Part shown: positions 5,338 through 7,107 of the stretch, piece by piece
How positions within the stretch are numbered: the first letter of the stretch is position 1
Layout: each line of letters opens with the position of its first letter
NCBI GenBank assembly: GCA_910586875.1
Contig: CAJUJI010000142.1
Coordinates: 1 to 7,107, forward strand
Source: an uncultured Anaerotruncus sp.
Lineage (GTDB): Bacteria; Bacillota; Clostridia; Oscillospirales; Ruminococcaceae
DNA: 7,107 nucleotides
Direction of reading: 5' to 3'
The notes under the pieces: model-generated
What the model was told of the DNA's origin: nothing
The model's database searches: none
The model's input: only the letters and a program-made list of their open reading frames with translations
Translations under genes and position numbers: made by a program

Positions 5338-6693
5338 TTAAACCTTTTCCATCTGTAGCTTTTCCAGGCGGTTCCACCTTTGCACCTGCTTTCTATACAG
5401 GTACAGACCGATCCCACCCGCAATCGTCTCGGAAATTGGGAAGGCAAGCCACACATAATTCAGCCCAATCAGCGAAAACAGCCAAAAGAGCGGCACCAGG
5501 CAAAAAATTTGACGGGTCAAGCTCAAAAGCAGGCTGGTGGTGCCATCGCCAATGGCCTGAAAGCAGATTGGCAGCATCAAAGAAAACACTGCCGAGAGAA
5601 AGCTGGAGCCGATGATCGGAAAAGCAACCGCACCAATCGTGAGGACCTCCCCGCTGTCAGAAAATAGCGCCATCATCTGCTTAGGAAAGAAAACAAAGCA
5701 GACCATTCCCGCCAGCATAAACACCACCGAAATCAAAAACGAGCTGTTCATCGTATTTTTGCAGCGGGTATAGTTTCCGCAAGCATAATTGTAGCTGAGG
5801 ACTGGCACAACACAGGTCTGCAAACCGAACAGCGGAATGAAAAAGAAGCTCTGCACCTTATAATATAAGCCCAATACCGTTACAGCCGCATCGGAAAACC
5901 CCGCCAATATTATGTTCAGCGCCGCAATGTAAACGGTGAATAACATCTGCATCAGGATGGAAGAGTAGCCGTAAAAATAGATCCGCCGGATATAATGCCC
6001 CATTTTCCGGATGCCAGGCGGCCTGTAAAAGCCCTTTACACCGGTGATCCCCGCTGCAACCACCTGCCCAAAAACCGTTGCCCAGGCTGCGCCTGCCGCT
6101 CCCATTTCCGGAAACGGACCCATTCCAAAAATGAGAAGCGGGTCTAAAAGCACATTGACCAGCGCACCGGCAATTTGAGCGAGCATGGGTAGGCGCATAT
6201 TGCCGGTAGACTGATGTACCTTGCTCCAAATCCCCTCCAAAAATGCGCCCAGGCTGCCAATGCACACAATCCGCCCATAGCTTACCGCATACTCCACCGC
6301 CATCGGCGAGCTCGCTGAGGTCATCACATACGGACGCATCAGCAGTGCGGAAAGCGGCGCAAAAATCGCCCAGGACACCAATGACAGCACCATGCCTGTG
6401 CCAGCGGCGCGTTTGGCGTCCTGGGGCTTATTCTGGGCAAACTTGCGCGCCATATAGGTATTGACCCCCACACCGGTGCCTACCGCCAGCGCGATGATGA
6501 TGAGCTGTAGCGGGTAAACAACCGTCAATGCCGTGAGCGCATCCTTTGAATATCTGCCTACAAAAAAGCTGTCTACAATATTATAAAGCGCCTGAATCAG
6601 CTGTGCCAGCATCACAGGCGGCGCAATTTTCAGCAATATTTTTCCTACCCGTTCGGTTCCAAAAAAATTGCCTTCTGAAAGTGTTTCCTCCAT
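5338..6693 (-). CDS. MATE family multidrug/metabolite exporter
   Basis: This 451-residue membrane protein of the MATE family would export organic compounds in exchange for Na+ or H+. Two MATE halves of about six membrane segments each are visible. In the first, PVMLAQLIQALYNIVDSFFVG (26-46) is the characteristic opening, followed by HQSTGNMRLPM (160-170) and NVLLDPLLIFG (180-190). In the second, LGLYYKVQSFFFIPLFGL (274-291), YNYACGNYTR (301-310) and QAIGDGTTS (379-387) match the repeated pattern. The start is the ATG at 6693, with AGAGG (6706-6702) 8 nt upstream. A GTG at 6702 in the same frame overlaps that ribosome site and is less likely; it would add three residues. The gene lies 34 nt after the PII-like gene, probably in one transcript. 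The exported substrate cannot be inferred; many clostridial genomes hold numerous such exporters. Confidence 0.95.
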   Translation of the reverse strand: MEETLSEGNFFGTERVGKILLKIAPPVMLAQLIQALYNIVDSFFVGRYSKDALTALTVVYPLQLIIIALAVGTGVGVNTYMARKFAQNKPQDAKRAAGTGMVLSLVSWAIFAPLSALLMRPYVMTSASSPMAVEYAVSYGRIVCIGSLGAFLEGIWSKVHQSTGNMRLPMLAQIAGALVNVLLDPLLIFGMGPFPEMGAAGAAWATVFGQVVAAGITGVKGFYRPPGIRKMGHYIRRIYFYGYSSILMQMLFTVYIAALNIILAGFSDAAVTVLGLYYKVQSFFFIPLFGLQTCVVPVLSYNYACGNYTRCKNTMNSSFLISVVFMLAGMVCFVFFPKQMMALFSDSGEVLTIGAVAFPIIGSSFLSAVFSLMLPICFQAIGDGTTSLLLSLTRQIFCLVPLFWLFSLIGLNYVWLAFPISETIAGGIGLYLYRKQVQRWNRLEKLQMEKV

Positions 6694-6727
6694 AAGCTTC
6701 ACCTCTTAAATTTGCGCCTTTCCGGTT

Positions 6728-7057
6728 TCAGAAGTTCCCGCTGGCGTCGATGCTCAATACAAAATACACAATGCCGCCCTTTTTCATCTGCATCGGGATA
6801 ACCGGCATTCCCACACCGCCGGATTGGAATGTAGCCTCCAACCGGCCCCCTGCGTGCAGCTTTAAAATATCCAGCGCATCTTGCAGCCGGCTATTCTCCA
6901 GACCGATCAGGATGGTAACACTGCGCCTTTTTAAAAAGCCGCCGGAGGAATTGAGCAGTGTCACATAAAAACCATGTTCGGTTAAATCCTTGACCACATC
7001 AGGGTAATCGTCCCCTTGAAGCACCGCTACTACCAGTTTGTCATATGCTACATTCAT
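6728..7057 (-). CDS. PII-like protein of the cyclic-di-AMP receptor family (DarA/PstA-like, DUF970), divergent
   Basis: This 109-residue cytoplasmic protein resembles DarA/PstA, trimeric PII-like proteins that bind cyclic-di-AMP in Firmicutes. Supporting features are the family length, the N-terminal strand KLVVAVLQGDD (7-17), the block HGFYVTLLNSSGGFLKRRSVT (28-48), the strand TILIGLE (48-54) and the C-terminal IVYFVLSIDASGNF (96-109), which parallels the VFVLPVD..HQF ending. It departs from canonical members where the ligand is held: the usual F-R-x-T-K-L reads F-Y-V-T-L-L, and the usual G-N-T-T reads R-S-V-T, while GGFL is kept. It may bind another ligand or bind weakly. The ATG at 7057 follows GGAGG (7070-7066) by 8 nt. 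It precedes the MATE gene in an apparent two-gene operon. Family membership is fairly sure; ligand binding is not. Confidence 0.85.
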   Translation of the reverse strand: MNVAYDKLVVAVLQGDDYPDVVKDLTEHGFYVTLLNSSGGFLKRRSVTILIGLENSRLQDALDILKLHAGGRLEATFQSGGVGMPVIPMQMKKGGIVYFVLSIDASGNF

Positions 7058-7093
7058 CGATGAAACCTCCTTATTCCTTGCATCCCCTATGGG

Positions 7094-7099
7094 ATTATA
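7094..7099 (-). promoter_or_regulatory. -10 box of the minus-strand PII-like/MATE operon promoter
   Basis: On the minus strand a perfect TATAAT reads from 7099 to 7094, placing transcription start near 7087 and giving a leader of about 30 nt before the ATG at 7057. The matching -35 would fall about 10-15 bases beyond the right edge, so the promoter is only half visible. A 5-bp inverted repeat, ATCCC (7082-7086) and GGGAT (7091-7095), overlaps the start point and could be an operator. Confidence 0.5.
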
Positions 7100-7107
7100 C
7101 TGAGCTG

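Noticed and set aside
5130..5615. Plus-strand open frame running from tctA through the terminator into the MATE gene
   Set aside because: It crosses a strong terminator and two real genes, and its translation is low-complexity without family features.
6694..6702. GTG at 6702 as start of the MATE gene
   Set aside because: It overlaps the AGAGG ribosome site that is well spaced for the ATG at 6693.

Overview
The window looks like chromosomal DNA of a Gram-positive, probably clostridial (Firmicutes) bacterium. The clues are strong AGGAGG ribosome binding sites before nearly every gene, a consensus sigma-A promoter, a CcpA-type cre-like site, a solute-binding protein made as a lipoprotein, and a PII-like protein of the DarA/PstA (cyclic-di-AMP receptor) family. 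No rRNA, tRNA, CRISPR array, insertion sequence or phage gene was seen, and all seven genes read through without frameshift.

Layout: positions 1-292 are a non-coding control region with a perfect -35/-10 pair (99-128), two dyads around it, and a leader of about 157 nt that carries a cre-like site (223-236). It drives a plus-strand operon of five genes (293-5260): large and small subunits of an aconitase/isopropylmalate-dehydratase-family hydro-lyase, then tctC, tctB and tctA, a complete tripartite tricarboxylate transporter (TTT). A strong intrinsic terminator (5267-5304) ends it. On the minus strand, convergent to this operon, lie a PII-like protein of the DarA/PstA family (7057-6728) and, 34 nt after it, a MATE-family exporter (6693-5338). 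Their promoter -10 box sits at the right edge of the window.

How the genes work together (inference): the TctC lipoprotein captures a di- or tricarboxylate, TctAB imports it, and the [4Fe-4S] hydro-lyase encoded first in the operon dehydrates or isomerises it. Leucine synthesis partners (leuA, leuB) and a T-box leader are absent, a transporter is present, and there is a cre-like site. Together these favour carboxylate catabolism over leucine biosynthesis. The actual substrate cannot be read from the sequence. The points most worth a second look are the unusual small-subunit active-site loop, the layered control region, the hairpin plus TTG start between tctC and tctB, and the divergent PII-like protein paired with a MATE exporter.
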